DNA of 64,000 bases from an uncultured Psychroserpens sp. (GCF_947492715.1 NZ_CANLNS010000005.1:269283-333282), one strand, 5' to 3'; positions 1 through 9,128 are shown, counted from the first letter of the stretch. Made by a program: numbers and translations. Notes: a model not told the origin generated them from the sequence alone.

Positions 1-275
1 TCTGCGATATGTTGATGTGCTATAGTTTGCGCTCTAAAATCGCCACGTAAGCAAGATATAATAATAGATGGCTTAGTTGCTTCTAGTACGTCATAGACAT
101 CGTCTTCCTCTACATTGTAATGAAAAAAATGATGATTGTTTTCATAGATTTTTTTGGGAATACGATAGGTGCCAAAGGTTTTGAAATAGGCACAGAGTTC
201 TTTGTAAATCGCGTTACCAATAAACCCGCTAGCACCTAAAATTAAAATACGATGTTTACTTTCAAATGCCTTCAT
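1..275 (-). CDS. NAD-dependent epimerase/dehydratase-like protein (partial, N-terminal part)
   Basis: The gene is cut by the left edge, so only the first 91 codons are visible, from an ATG at 275. The start carries a Rossmann nucleotide-binding motif, ILGASGFIG, around residues 11-19. This is typical of extended short-chain dehydrogenases and RmlD-type sugar-nucleotide epimerases or reductases. The substrate cannot be told from this fragment. It begins 22 bp downstream of the gcvT stop on the same strand and may be co-transcribed with it. Confidence 0.7.
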   Translation of the reverse strand, partial: MKAFESKHRILILGASGFIGNAIYKELCAYFKTFGTYRIPKKIYENNHHFFHYNVEEDDVYDVLEATKPSIIISCLRGDFRAQTIAHQHIA

Positions 276-297
276 TAATCACGCCTCAATCTATAAA

Positions 298-1368
298 TTA
301 TCCTTTGTAAAAAGGCAATTTTACTACAGTAGCTGGCACTGCATTTTTACGAATCTGTATGTTAATTTTACTATCAACTTTCGAGAAGATGATTGGCACA
401 TAACCAAGGCCTATACCTTTTCCTAAACTTGGCGACATAGTTCCAGAAGTGACATTTCCAATTGTTTTTCCACTAGAATCAACAATGTCATAGCCTTGTC
501 GAGGAATACCACGATCGTCTAATTCGAAAGCCACAAGTTTACGTTCTGGCCCGCGACGTTTTTCGTCTTCTAAAGCCTCAGAATTAGTGAAATCTTTTGA
601 GAATTTTGTAATCCATCCTAAACCAGCTTCAATTGGAGATGTTGTATCGTCTATATCATTTCCGTAGAGACAATATCCCATTTCTAAACGTAGCGTATCA
701 CGTGCAGCTAGGCCAATAGGCTTTGCTCCAGCGTCTACAACCTTATCCCAAATTTGCTTCACTTCATCATTTTTGCAGTAGATTTCAAATCCACCACTTC
801 CTGTATAGCCTGTTGCCGAAATAATAACATGCTCAATACCTGCAAAATCACCAACAACGAAATTATAGAATTTAATTTCTGAAAGGTCATGACTTGATAA
901 GCTCTGCATGGCTTCTACTGCCTTTGGACCTTGAATAGCAAGTAAGGAGTAAGACTCACTTAAATCACGCATTTCAGCACCAATGTCATTTTTTGAAGAA
1001 ATCCAGTTCCAATCTTTTTCAATATTACTAGCATTAACGACTAAAAGGTAAGTTTCATCCTTTACTCTGTAGACAATTAAATCATCTACAATACCACCAT
1101 CATCATTTGGTAGACAGCTGTATTGTGCTTTTCCAATTGTTAATTTAGAGGCGTCATTACTACATACTTTCTGAATTAAGTCTAAAGCATGAGGTCCTTC
1201 AATAAGGAATTCTCCCATGTGAGACACATCAAATACACCAACTCCAGTCCTTACGGCTTCGTGTTCTACATTAACACCATCATATTGTACAGGCATATTG
1301 TATCCTGCAAAAGGTACCATTTTTGCACCTAGGGCTTCGTGAGTTGCGGTTAAAGCTGTGTTTTTCAT
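298..1368 (-). CDS. gcvT: Aminomethyltransferase, glycine cleavage system T protein
   Basis: T protein of the glycine cleavage system. It takes the aminomethyl group from lipoyl-H-protein, releases ammonia and passes the one-carbon unit to tetrahydrofolate in the cytoplasm. The 356-residue length is normal. Visible family motifs are [11 protein letters not shown] at 44-54, DDLIVY at 95-100 (which holds the catalytic Asp of the family), [11 protein letters not shown] at 186-196 and [13 protein letters not shown] at 226-238. The start [17 protein letters not shown] is the usual one for Bacteroidota. The epimerase-like gene follows 22 bp downstream. This is a core metabolic gene and probably lies just outside the cassette array. 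Confidence 0.97.
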   Translation of the reverse strand: MKNTALTATHEALGAKMVPFAGYNMPVQYDGVNVEHEAVRTGVGVFDVSHMGEFLIEGPHALDLIQKVCSNDASKLTIGKAQYSCLPNDDGGIVDDLIVYRVKDETYLLVVNASNIEKDWNWISSKNDIGAEMRDLSESYSLLAIQGPKAVEAMQSLSSHDLSEIKFYNFVVGDFAGIEHVIISATGYTGSGGFEIYCKNDEVKQIWDKVVDAGAKPIGLAARDTLRLEMGYCLYGNDIDDTTSPIEAGLGWITKFSKDFTNSEALEDEKRRGPERKLVAFELDDRGIPRQGYDIVDSSGKTIGNVTSGTMSPSLGKGIGLGYVPIIFSKVDSKINIQIRKNAVPATVVKLPFYKG

Positions 1369-1556
1369 ATTAGAGTAATTATCAGTTAGTAGTCTTGATT
1401 TTCACAGGCAAATGTATCGAAAAATATCTATTTCTTAATACCTGTTTCCGAAGAAAATTGGATTAAAAATTTGTTAAAACGTTACTGTGTCGAATAGCTA
1501 TTGTGGTTAGGGTTTTTGATATATTAAGTTAATAAAAGGCAATACCCTGGTATGCA

Positions 1557-2132
1557 TTAGGGTTGTAAAATAAATTTAGACCACTTGTTGTTGGTTTTAA
1601 CATATAATTCGCGATAGTGTAATCTGTTTTTTTTGAACGTCATAAGTTCAATTCGTTTAGGAACAATATAAAAACCAGACCAATGTTTTGGTTTATCTAT
1701 GATAGAATTGACAGTATTTATTTTTTCTTTTTCAAATGTGCTCACCAATTCCGAAAAGTCATTGGTTTGTTCACCTTGATTAGAGATGTGACTTACTATT
1801 TGTGCGCCTTTGGATCTTTTACTAAAATAAGTCTTGGCAAGGTCATTTTCAATTTGAATGGCATCACCTTGAACTCTCACTTGACGTTCAGTAGCTGTCC
1901 ACCAAAATGTGAGCGCTGCTTTTGGGTTTGCCAATAATTCTACCCCTTTTCTAGACTTAATTGGTCCAGTAATCACAAATTTTTGGTCTATAACCTCTTT
2001 AAGTGATACAAATCTGGAATTAGGATAGCCGTCCGATCCAATGGAGCTTAGACAGCAAGCGGAAGGTAGAGGAACTGTACTTTTATTAAGTTCTTCCTGA
2101 TACCATGTGTTAAACAAATTTAGCGGATTCAT
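1557..2132 (-). CDS. pdxH: Pyridoxine/pyridoxamine 5'-phosphate oxidase
   Basis: FMN enzyme that oxidises pyridoxine or pyridoxamine 5'-phosphate to PLP. The open frame extends upstream to 2192, but I choose the internal ATG at 2132 (MNPLNLFNTWYQEEL) because PdxH homology begins there. The upstream 20 residues are cysteine- and asparagine-rich with no family match. In the 191-residue form, RFVSLK (40-45) and ERQVRVQG (82-89) match the FMN-binding core. RLHYRELY (170-177), with the terminal Trp and Pro, matches the C-terminal PNPOx dimerisation segment. The usual RLHDR is RLHYR here, keeping the substrate-contacting Arg and His. It is slightly short for the family. A second FMN-binding PNPOx-fold gene lies at 9874. 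Confidence 0.88.
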   Translation of the reverse strand: MNPLNLFNTWYQEELNKSTVPLPSACCLSSIGSDGYPNSRFVSLKEVIDQKFVITGPIKSRKGVELLANPKAALTFWWTATERQVRVQGDAIQIENDLAKTYFSKRSKGAQIVSHISNQGEQTNDFSELVSTFEKEKINTVNSIIDKPKHWSGFYIVPKRIELMTFKKNRLHYRELYVKTNNKWSKFILQP

Positions 2133-2233
2133 GCTTAGTTTTATCTTGTTACATGTGTTTGTAAAATTACATCGTTTAAAATGAAGTAACAAAAGAAAGA
2201 ACGAAAGGAAATTACAAGTATTGTTGTCGTAGG

Positions 2234-3160
2234 CTATTCGTTTTTGTTGGTAAGTTGTGTCACCTCTGATGTTTCAAGATTGAAATCAAACAGCTGATAT
2301 GTCCCTGTTCTTTTTGAAGTAAAGATAACGCGATTTTTACCTGGTACATAATTAGGACCTTGGTCTCTATAGCTATTATGTGTAATTTGTTTTCGATTAG
2401 AACCGTTTTTTTGAATTTCGTAAATTTCTGCTCCTGACCACGATTTTTTTGCAGAACCTGCAACTTTTGATGGTTCTCTTGAGTACCAAATAATTTTTTC
2501 GCTATCGGGTGACCATCTCGGAACACGGTCTGACCGTGGGTCGGTTGTTAGGCGTTTTACATTAGTGCCATCACTATTCATGATATATAACTCGTTATTC
2601 CCATCTCTATTAGATACAAAAACAATATGTTTACCATCGGGAGAAATTGAAGGGGTTTGATCTGAAGCCTCGTGATGGGTGAGTTGTTTCCAATTTTTTC
2701 CAGTTACATCCATTACATAGATATTGTTATTGCCTCCTTTTGCTGAGCTAAAAATGAGCTGGCTGCCATCTGGAGACCAATTAGGATCTGAAGTCATATC
2801 TTTTTCAGTACTTAGGGCTTTATAGTTGCTACCATCTTTATCAATAAGGCAAATAATAGTGTGTTCTCCTGCTAAAGACATAAATACAATTTTGGAGGCA
2901 TCTGGTGAAAAGAAAGGGTAATAACAACTATGTTGAAGATAGGTGAGTTGTTTCTTATTGGAGCCATTAGTGTTCATCGTGAAAATTTGGTTGATACCAT
3001 CTACGTTTGACACATAAACTATGGTGCTCCCATCTTTAGAGTATGATGCATTTCTTGATTGAGAGCTACTTATATTACTCCAGAAGAAAAGACAAAAAAC
3101 GATGAGCATTTTAGATATTGATGACATAAATGTTTGAAGTTTTAGTACTGATTCTTTCAT
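2234..3160 (-). CDS. Secreted TolB-like PD40 beta-propeller protein
   Basis: 308 residues with an N-terminal hydrophobic stretch (SKMLIVFCLFFWSNISSSQS) that looks like a Sec signal. The true start may be the ATG before SSISKMLIV rather than the first one. After it come repeated PD40/WD40-like blades with the pattern WSPDGSQLIFSS or ISPDGKHIVFVS, each about 42 residues and followed by a YIMNSDGTN-type strand. This is the TolB propeller layout, probably a periplasmic binding or scaffold protein. It lacks the TolB N-terminal domain and any peptidase domain, so it is not TolB or DPP-IV. The operon partner is unclear. Confidence 0.8.
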   Translation of the reverse strand: MKESVLKLQTFMSSISKMLIVFCLFFWSNISSSQSRNASYSKDGSTIVYVSNVDGINQIFTMNTNGSNKKQLTYLQHSCYYPFFSPDASKIVFMSLAGEHTIICLIDKDGSNYKALSTEKDMTSDPNWSPDGSQLIFSSAKGGNNNIYVMDVTGKNWKQLTHHEASDQTPSISPDGKHIVFVSNRDGNNELYIMNSDGTNVKRLTTDPRSDRVPRWSPDSEKIIWYSREPSKVAGSAKKSWSGAEIYEIQKNGSNRKQITHNSYRDQGPNYVPGKNRVIFTSKRTGTYQLFDFNLETSEVTQLTNKNE

Positions 3161-3306
3161 TAAAAAAGGTTTATAAGTTTCAGGTCTACTGAGTGTGTAT
3201 TCATATGGTTATAATTAAAAGTAGCAAAATGAAAGAAAGAAAGGTAAAGTCTTATAAAAGTTAACCAAAGGGGTAACGTCGCAGCACAAAGATGTTTAAG
3301 AACCGA

Positions 3307-3942
3307 TTAGTTTATCTTGTGCAAGCAGCTTTTGCATAATTCAAAACCAGCCAAGTCTACAGTTTTAATGGTTTCTACTGCATCTTGCATGACGCATTTG
3401 TCTGTATCACAGTGGGGAAGCTCTAGATTATGTCCAATTTCATGGACAGCAATTTTTTGAATTCGATTTATATACGTTTTGGGTGTTGTATTTTTTAATC
3501 TGAAATTAGAAATGACACAGCTTTTACCTGGTTTATATCCTAATCCGAAAATTCCCCAGTCTCCATATTTTGCTTCGGGTTGCTTAATGTTTCCGTTGAC
3601 ATCTCTTTTGGTTGTAGAAATGTCTTTTGACGTGATTCCTAGTATGAAATCAATAGAATCTGGACGATGCCTTAGTAAGTCTTTGAGAAGAGAATCGGCA
3701 CGATATCGAGGGCTTTTAATATTGACAAATGCCTGTTTTGGGAGTGCTTTTTTATCTAGCACTATGACATTAGCATTGTAGGTTTCTTTTAAGATTTTAG
3801 TAACCGAGTTAATGATTGCTTTATCAGGCTCTCCATAAGGTTGAATGCCAATTTGTTTTGGATTCGATGTGCAAGAGTAACAACTTATTATAAGTACCCA
3901 AAGTATAAACTTACTCCTATATGCAGCGACTGTTTTTATCAT
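3307..3942 (-). CDS. Archaemetzincin-like zinc metalloprotease lipoprotein
   Basis: 211 residues. A hydrophobic start with Cys21/Cys24 (ISCYSC) suggests a lipoprotein. The C-terminal third has the archaemetzincin signature: HEIGH at 167-171, His177-Cys178, Cys183 followed by VMQ, and a CxxC pair at 203/206. Together these give one catalytic zinc and one structural four-Cys zinc. The canonical Gly in HExxHxxGxxH is Glu here (HEIGHNLELPH), an unusual change at the metzincin turn. Archaemetzincins are putative metallopeptidases with poorly known substrates. The catalytic Glu168 is kept, so activity is plausible. Confidence 0.88.
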   Translation of the reverse strand: MIKTVAAYRSKFILWVLIISCYSCTSNPKQIGIQPYGEPDKAIINSVTKILKETYNANVIVLDKKALPKQAFVNIKSPRYRADSLLKDLLRHRPDSIDFILGITSKDISTTKRDVNGNIKQPEAKYGDWGIFGLGYKPGKSCVISNFRLKNTTPKTYINRIQKIAVHEIGHNLELPHCDTDKCVMQDAVETIKTVDLAGFELCKSCLHKIN

Positions 3943-3949
3943 TTTAGAT

Positions 3950-4318
3950 TCACCTGTCTACGTTAACATGTCCTTGTCCTTTTTGGCCAGTAGAACTAAA
4001 GTAGCTACCTCCATAAAGATACCATTCTAAGGATTTTAGTACATCTACTGCATTTTCGGGTGTAATTGTTTTAATCGTTTTTTTTGAAATTAAGCCTCTA
4101 TACCATCTGCCAGATCTTGAGAAGGATTCATATTCTACCAAATAGTGTAACCATCGCGACTTGCAATGCACGCATTTTTCAATGGTAACCTCTCCATACC
4201 TACCATTAGTAGTATCGATACCAACCAAACGTGATTTATAATCTGAGAATAAAAGTGGAGGTTTATGACATTTACAATCGCTCGTTTGAATTGTAGGATA
4301 GGTTTTATATGTCATCAT
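3950..4318 (-). CDS. Hypothetical protein with two Cys-pair zinc-binding motifs
   Basis: The longest frame opens at 4363, but the ATG at 4318 overlaps the upstream gene's stop as TAATG. This translational-coupling geometry makes 4318 the likely start (122 residues). CxC at 15/17 and CxxC at 49/52 could bind a zinc ion. The rest has aromatic stretches (RWYRGLISKKT, LEWYLYGGSYF) and ends in a Gly/Gln-rich tail. I do not recognise the family. It forms a two-gene unit with the NTF2-like lipoprotein upstream. Confidence 0.55.
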   Translation of the reverse strand: MMTYKTYPTIQTSDCKCHKPPLLFSDYKSRLVGIDTTNGRYGEVTIEKCVHCKSRWLHYLVEYESFSRSGRWYRGLISKKTIKTITPENAVDVLKSLEWYLYGGSYFSSTGQKGQGHVNVDR

Positions 4319-4800
4319 TATTCTGATTCGATTGATAAATACGTGATAGAGGTTATGTGCCATTTATTTTCAAATTTGATAAGACTGAATACGTCGTAAC
4401 CTTGCCATTGCATTAAGTTACTTTCTGTTCCGAACTTTGCTGTATACTTTACCCATACACTTGCTAAATCATTTTTTATGTCGGTAGTTATTGTTAAAGG
4501 TTTTTCTTCAAAAATGGGTTGATTATCGGGACCGTTTTTTGTTTGAGCTAAAAATTCTGTAATTGAATTAGAGAATAGTGTTGGTTTTGGGTCATTTGGG
4601 CCATGCCAAATTGTTGTTAGTATTGCTTTATCTGCAAAAAATTGACGGTATGTATTCCAATCTCGTTCAGACATTACCGAGTAATACTGTGTGATAAAAG
4701 ATTCTAACTTGGCGGTGTCTTCATTAGACGTTTTCGTTTGTGGCGTATTGCATCCAAATATAACTAGGCCAAGGATTAGGATATATAAATGAATCTTCAT
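4318..4800 (-). CDS. NTF2-like (SnoaL/DUF4440 type) lipoprotein
   Basis: 160 residues with a lipoprotein signal (LVIFGC at the lipobox). It has a typical NTF2-like alpha+beta cone: FITQYYSVMSERDWNTYRQFFADKA, then strands with WVKYTAKF and a closing WHITSITYLS. DUF4440/SnoaL members are often small periplasmic or secreted proteins of unknown ligand. No catalytic residues can be named from the sequence. It is followed directly by the Cys-pair protein with a TAATG overlap. A worn repeat remnant with a TAACTTAG element lies about 70 bp upstream. Confidence 0.7.
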   Translation of the reverse strand: MKIHLYILILGLVIFGCNTPQTKTSNEDTAKLESFITQYYSVMSERDWNTYRQFFADKAILTTIWHGPNDPKPTLFSNSITEFLAQTKNGPDNQPIFEEKPLTITTDIKNDLASVWVKYTAKFGTESNLMQWQGYDVFSLIKFENKWHITSITYLSIESE

Positions 4801-4864
4801 ATCATATGTTTTTCAAATGTCATAACTCGCAATAAATAAGTGTGAAATGCTTACTCTGACTTGT

Positions 4865-4890
4865 GAACTAAGTTAGGAAAAAAGAACGAA
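4865..4890 (-). promoter_or_regulatory. Remnant of repeat promoter-like element
   Basis: GAACTAAGTTAGGAAAA followed by GAACGAAG matches the conserved core of the array repeats. On the minus strand it contains TAACTTAG (4868-4875), close to the Bacteroidota -7 consensus TAnnTTTG, about 65 bp upstream of the lipoprotein start at 4800. The palindromic arms of the repeat are gone. Confidence 0.4.
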
Positions 4891-4964
4891 GTTTTGGGGT
4901 TGTGCCTAATTTTACACCTGTTTTTAAGAATTAATAACGGTATACATTATTCTTAGTAGTGTCG

Positions 4965-6392
4965 CTAGTTTTTCATTGATTTAAATATCGCACTATCTTC
5001 CATTTTAGTTTGTTTCTCTTTTTCGATAGCCTTAAATATGCTTTCAAAGTCACCTTTGAAATTTGATTTTATTTGAGTGTCTCCTAGCTTGTCTAAACAA
5101 TACAGAAAGTTATGAATTGACTTTTGAGAATTATCTTTATCAAACGTTGCTGTTAGCCAAAATAACTGCGCTGCAAAATCATAAATCCCTAAATCGGATG
5201 CTATTTCTGCATATTTGAAGACATCGCTTAATTTTTCATTTTCATTTTTGAATAAACCACCAATTTCTTGACGTCTAAATAAAAGATAGGCGTCTTTTCC
5301 TGTCTTTGCTCTTACATCCATATGATATAACGGGTTATGTTTATAAATTTCAACCTTGGCAATATCCCAATCTTTTTTGTCTTCTGGTGATATCTTATCT
5401 TCTTTTAGTTTTAGTGCGTTTTCAGAATAATATTTCTCATAAAGTGCCCAAGCAGAGTTTGGGTAAATGTCAAGAATAGCATTATAGATGTTTATTGCTA
5501 CTTTATAGTTGCCTTTATTGTGTTCTGAAATTCCTTTAAGTATTTCTTTTTCTAGATCTTGATAAAACAAATTTAATCTGTAATTAATGGTTTCTAAGTA
5601 ATCATTTGAAATTGTTTGTGGATTTGAAAATGGACGAAGAATTTCGATATATTTTTTTGCATGATCAAATTCACCTTGTGCTACTAATGCATAGATTTTA
5701 GTAATTGGAATGAGCTGATTTCCTCTATCCATTTCTAGAGTAGCTCTCCAATAATTAGTGTTTAAACTTGTTGCTTTTTGAGTGTCATATGTCTTATTAA
5801 AATTAGCATTCTGTATGAGGTTTCCAAATGTTTTAACCCCAACGAATTTGTCATTTACAATAACTTGATAAGCACTTAATATTGGAAGCGCTTCATTAAT
5901 AGCATAGGCTTTGTTTAGTTTTAATTTCGTTTTTAAATCTGCTTTTTTATATGCATCTAATTTTAATTTAACTGGATTTGTAAATGCTTTGAAGTCGGTT
6001 ATTTCTCTATTGTTAGTACTATTTATAGAAATGAAAATAGGAAAATCGACGAGTTTAGTATTGTCTATTTTTAGTTTACTTAAGTCTTTTAAAGTTTGAT
6101 CCTTTAAAGTGTTATCTATTTTTGGGTTTGAATAGATTTCATAGGTTGGCTTTCCTTTTTTATGGGCAATTATTAAGATTCCAATTTTTTGAGTTTTTGG
6201 GAGGTCATTAAAGCTCGATTTACAGTAATCTGTAATTTTTGAAATCGAATTGATAAATGCGTCTTCATCAATGTTAATGTCGCTTATTTTTTCGTTTTCA
6301 AGTAGGTTAATCATTATCTCTACCTCATTTTCTTGAGAAAAAACATTTCCGCATATAAGAACTAGTACGAGTGCTAAAATTTTTATTTTCAT
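4965..6392 (-). CDS. Secreted TPR-like hypothetical protein
   Basis: 475 residues starting MKIKILALVLVLICGNVFSQ, a clear Sec signal. The middle and C-terminal parts are helical. Around residues 285-330 (HNKGNYKVAINIYNAILDIYPNSAWALYEK) there is a recognisable tetratricopeptide-like pair. No catalytic motif is visible. It starts 5 bp after the end of the alpha/beta hydrolase gene (6398-7189) and is probably co-transcribed with it. This suggests an envelope pair of unknown role. Confidence 0.55.
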   Translation of the reverse strand: MKIKILALVLVLICGNVFSQENEVEIMINLLENEKISDINIDEDAFINSISKITDYCKSSFNDLPKTQKIGILIIAHKKGKPTYEIYSNPKIDNTLKDQTLKDLSKLKIDNTKLVDFPIFISINSTNNREITDFKAFTNPVKLKLDAYKKADLKTKLKLNKAYAINEALPILSAYQVIVNDKFVGVKTFGNLIQNANFNKTYDTQKATSLNTNYWRATLEMDRGNQLIPITKIYALVAQGEFDHAKKYIEILRPFSNPQTISNDYLETINYRLNLFYQDLEKEILKGISEHNKGNYKVAINIYNAILDIYPNSAWALYEKYYSENALKLKEDKISPEDKKDWDIAKVEIYKHNPLYHMDVRAKTGKDAYLLFRRQEIGGLFKNENEKLSDVFKYAEIASDLGIYDFAAQLFWLTATFDKDNSQKSIHNFLYCLDKLGDTQIKSNFKGDFESIFKAIEKEKQTKMEDSAIFKSMKN

Positions 6393-6397
6393 GCGTT

Positions 6398-7189
6398 TTA
6401 ATGTTTAGAGAGAAAGGTTTTTGACTTCAAAATGAATTCATCTTTAGTTTCACCTTCATGAGCTCCATGAGATACATTTGGTAATATCCAAAGATCAGAT
6501 AAAGGCAGATTTTTTCTTACTCGAGCAACTTCTTCTAAATCCATACCTTCATCATCATCACCCATCATAATTAGAACTTCGGGCTTTATGCTTTTTAATT
6601 CTTCATTGGTTAATGCAACCGTATAATTATTAAACTGCTTCATAATTGCCTTTATTTTGTCATCAGAGCCATGATAATCTGATAACCACGGAAAGTCTTC
6701 TTTATTTTCAAAAGTAAAAGCATTTTGGTATTCAGGAAAATCGTTCACAGTCCAAGTCCCAACAGCGCCAATTGTTATCATAGAGGTTATTAAAGAAGGG
6801 TTTAGTAAAGCAAGTTGATACAGGACGTCACCACCAAAACTAAAACCTATGGCTTTAATCTTATCCAATTTCAAATATTGAATTAAAGCATTAAGATCTT
6901 CTGCTACCGATTTTATAGATAGGTTTTCTTTAAAAGCATCCGATTTACCATGTCCAGTTAAATCAATTAGATAAACTTTGTATGATGAATCAAAATTTTC
7001 AACGTAAGGTAACCATGCTTTTGAAGACAGTGAATAACCATGTAAAAGAAACAAAGGTTCTCCTTGTCCATAGCTTTCATAGTATATATGTTTTCCGTTA
7101 ACTAATACAGATTCTGACGTCTTTAAGTTTTGAGAAAACATATGAGTTGACATTAAAGTTAGTAGTATAAGTATTGTGTGTATTTTCAT
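6398..7189 (-). CDS. Secreted alpha/beta hydrolase
   Basis: 263 residues with a signal peptide (ILILLTLMSTHMFSQ). It is a standard alpha/beta hydrolase: oxyanion-side LLHGYS at 49-53, DLTGHGKSD at 76-84, nucleophile elbow GFSFGG with Ser117, acid Asp in GDDDEGMD at 210-216 and His241 in NVSHGAH. The likely reaction is ester or amide hydrolysis in the periplasm, substrate unknown. The gene downstream is only 5 bp away. A promoter-like repeat remnant lies 27-34 bp upstream of the ATG. Confidence 0.85.
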   Translation of the reverse strand: MKIHTILILLTLMSTHMFSQNLKTSESVLVNGKHIYYESYGQGEPLFLLHGYSLSSKAWLPYVENFDSSYKVYLIDLTGHGKSDAFKENLSIKSVAEDLNALIQYLKLDKIKAIGFSFGGDVLYQLALLNPSLITSMITIGAVGTWTVNDFPEYQNAFTFENKEDFPWLSDYHGSDDKIKAIMKQFNNYTVALTNEELKSIKPEVLIMMGDDDEGMDLEEVARVRKNLPLSDLWILPNVSHGAHEGETKDEFILKSKTFLSKH

Positions 7190-7212
7190 TTGAACTATGT
7201 GTTGATAGGTAG

Positions 7213-7240
7213 TAACGAAGTTATCAAAAGAAAACGAACC
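7213..7240 (-). promoter_or_regulatory. Remnant of repeat promoter-like element
   Basis: The plus-strand text ACGAAGTTATCAAAAG then AAAACGAACC matches the array core. On the minus strand it holds TAACTTCG (7216-7223), which fits TAnnTTnG, just upstream of the hydrolase start at 7189. Confidence 0.4.
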
Positions 7241-7334
7241 TTCTGAAAATCTGACACGAATTTTCCGATGACGTTATAATGATACAAGTTAGAGCTTATA
7301 ATATTTTAATATCCGAAAGGGCGTTTTTGGATAT

Positions 7335-8084
7335 TCAAGGGCTATCAAAAGTTTTCCAGCGGGTTGGGCTTAATGCTTTTCCATCTATGGTCATTGGGAT
7401 AAACCTAACCTTATATTTTCCATTTTTATTAAAGGTAAAGGCTCCAGAGCACATGCCATGTCCAACACTTAGTTTTTCATTCCACATGCGTAAGTAATAG
7501 GTTGTTTTTTTGTTGGAGGAAAGTTCAACAACTTCTGTTTTAAACCATAATTCGTCATCTGGTATATACTTTACATTGAAAATAGCATAAGATGCTGGTC
7601 CGCAGCCATAAAACACTGTTTCTGTTTTTTTAAATTCTACCGTTAAATCCGAGTTTAGCTCGGCCAGTGATTCTTTATCTGACGTTGTCCAATAAATTTT
7701 TTCTCTTTTCTTTTTTTCTCTATTATACCTTACCATTTCTGCTAATTCAGCATTTGTTTGATTAGCATATTTGAGGACATAAGTGGTGTTTGGCTTTAGA
7801 GGGCTTGATGTGCAAAAGATAGCCTGGGTTAAATGCATTTGACCTTTTAATATGTCTTGAAGGTTTAACTCAATTAATTCTCCATTTTCACTCTCCAAAT
7901 AAACACTGCGCTCTTTAAAGCTATTAACTGTTTTTTGACTAAAATAATAGCCTTCTATGATAAACATAGGATTTAAACTAATGTTCTTTTGCTCAGGAAA
8001 GAAGTACATTCCACTGCTAGAGCAATCTGCAAAAGCCGATTTAACGCCAAAAGTAAAGATAAAGAGAAGTACAAGTTTTTTCAT
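7335..8084 (-). CDS. Secreted Cys-containing hypothetical protein (Ig-like fold suspected)
   Basis: 249 residues with a signal peptide ending around SAFADC. Four separated cysteines (near FADCSSS, AIFCTSS, FYGCGPAS and GHGMCSGA) could form two disulfides in the periplasm. The text NTTYVLKYANQTNAEL resembles an SbsA/Ig-like strand pattern, but I do not recognise a named family. Long inter-gene spacing suggests it is transcribed alone. Function unknown. Confidence 0.5.
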   Translation of the reverse strand: MKKLVLLFIFTFGVKSAFADCSSSGMYFFPEQKNISLNPMFIIEGYYFSQKTVNSFKERSVYLESENGELIELNLQDILKGQMHLTQAIFCTSSPLKPNTTYVLKYANQTNAELAEMVRYNREKKKREKIYWTTSDKESLAELNSDLTVEFKKTETVFYGCGPASYAIFNVKYIPDDELWFKTEVVELSSNKKTTYYLRMWNEKLSVGHGMCSGAFTFNKNGKYKVRFIPMTIDGKALSPTRWKTFDSP

Positions 8085-8097
8085 AATGTTAGTTCTA

Positions 8098-8165
8098 TAA
8101 CATTTATCAAATATCGTTCCGTTGCTGTTAGGCTGGGATGGAAATGATTGACTTATACGTTAAGT
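8098..8165 (-). repeat. Degenerate array repeat
   Basis: Between the VOC gene and the secreted Cys protein, text such as TTCCGTTGCTGTTAGGCTGG and TGACTTATACGTT resembles the inner and right arms of the intact repeats at 33-62 kb. The conserved TAnnTTAG core is missing. Weak call based on eye alignment. Confidence 0.3.
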
Positions 8166-8180
8166 TTTGGGAATAAGGTT

Positions 8181-8576
8181 TTATAATTCTTCTACTAATT
8201 GAATATTATTTCCGCAGGTGTCATTGAAAACAGCAACCTTTACAGTGCCCATCTCAGTTGGTTTTACACTAAATTCAACATCAAGATTTATAAGTCGGTC
8301 ATATTCAGATTGCACATCGTCTACATCAAATTGAGTCCATGGATATCCTGCTTCCATCAATGCATCTTGAAAGACTTTAGACGGTTCAAAATGAAGCGGA
8401 GCAGGTTCTAGTAATAATTCTGGACCATCCTGCCAATCTTTTGAAACTAAGGTTAGCCATCTATTGCCTCCACCTAATGGCAGATCTTTCTTTTTTAAGA
8501 AGCCCAGCTTTTCTGTATAAAATTGTAATGCTTTTTCTTGGTCACGAACTGGAATACTAATTAGTGTTACTTTCAT
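8181..8576 (-). CDS. VOC-family (glyoxalase/bleomycin-resistance fold) protein
   Basis: 131 residues. It starts MKVTLISIPVRDQEKALQFYTEKLGF, the classic first beta-alpha-beta of the vicinal-oxygen-chelate fold, and has the second module ending VAVFNDTCGNNIQLVEEL. The metal-ligand Glu near the end of such modules is plausible (QLVEEL). Members include lactoylglutathione lyase-like enzymes and antibiotic-binding proteins, and the ligand is not predictable here. The AraC-type regulator gene lies 29 bp upstream on the same strand, so the pair probably forms a unit. Confidence 0.85.
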   Translation of the reverse strand: MKVTLISIPVRDQEKALQFYTEKLGFLKKKDLPLGGGNRWLTLVSKDWQDGPELLLEPAPLHFEPSKVFQDALMEAGYPWTQFDVDDVQSEYDRLINLDVEFSVKPTEMGTVKVAVFNDTCGNNIQLVEEL

Positions 8577-8605
8577 CTTGATTCTATTTTATTGTTAGTC
8601 AAAGT

Positions 8606-9010
8606 TCAGAACTCCCTATCTATTTTACTTCTCGAAAGTTGCTCTTTTTGAAATTTGGCAGGTGATTTTCCTATTTTTCTCTTAAATAAAGTACTGAATG
8701 AACCTAGACTTTCAAAACCGACAGCGAAACAGGTTTCAGTTACCGACATATCATTTACGAGATGTTCCTTGGCTTTTTCAATTCGTTTGTCTATTAAGTA
8801 TTGTCTTGGCGTTTGTCCATAATATTTTTTAAACAAGCGTAGCAAATGATACTTAGAAACATACTGCATATGAGACAACACATCCAAATTTAAGTCGACA
8901 TCATAATTGTTTTCGATGTAGTTTCGAATCCCAATTACAGTGTTAATTTGTCCTTCATTTGAATAGACTACATCACGAATTCTATCAAGTTCTTTTTCGT
9001 AAAATGTCAT
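8606..9010 (-). CDS. AraC-family transcriptional regulator (stand-alone DNA-binding domain)
   Basis: 134 residues, essentially only the AraC/XylS double helix-turn-helix domain. The first HTH is around LDVLSHMQYVSKYHLLRLFK and the second around SVTETCFAVGFESLGSFSTL, then the terminal FKRKIGKSPAKFQ signature. No ligand-binding domain is attached. It is immediately followed by the VOC gene, which it probably controls. A repeat remnant with TAACTTAG lies 48 bp upstream of its ATG. Confidence 0.92.
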   Translation of the reverse strand: MTFYEKELDRIRDVVYSNEGQINTVIGIRNYIENNYDVDLNLDVLSHMQYVSKYHLLRLFKKYYGQTPRQYLIDKRIEKAKEHLVNDMSVTETCFAVGFESLGSFSTLFKRKIGKSPAKFQKEQLSRSKIDREF

Positions 9011-9054
9011 TAGTTTGTTGTCTTAGATGGCAGTAAATGTGTTGTCCTGGTTTG

Positions 9055-9080
9055 GAACTAAGTTAGCAAAAGAAAACGAA
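9055..9080 (-). promoter_or_regulatory. Remnant of repeat promoter-like element
   Basis: GGAACTAAGTTAGCAAAAG then AAAACGAAG is a near-perfect copy of the array core. TAACTTAG on the minus strand is at 9058-9065. Only this core survives here, with no palindromic arms. It lies directly upstream of the AraC-type gene. Confidence 0.45.
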
Positions 9081-9128
9081 GTAGAGTAATATATGTATGT
9101 AATTTAGGGCATAAAAAGAACAAACAGT

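Noticed and set aside
1522..1548. Repeat core remnant TTAAGTTAATAAAAGG upstream of gcvT
   Set aside because: Only a short AT-rich match (TAACTTAA instead of TAnnTTnG) with no CGAACC or arm sequence. It could be chance.
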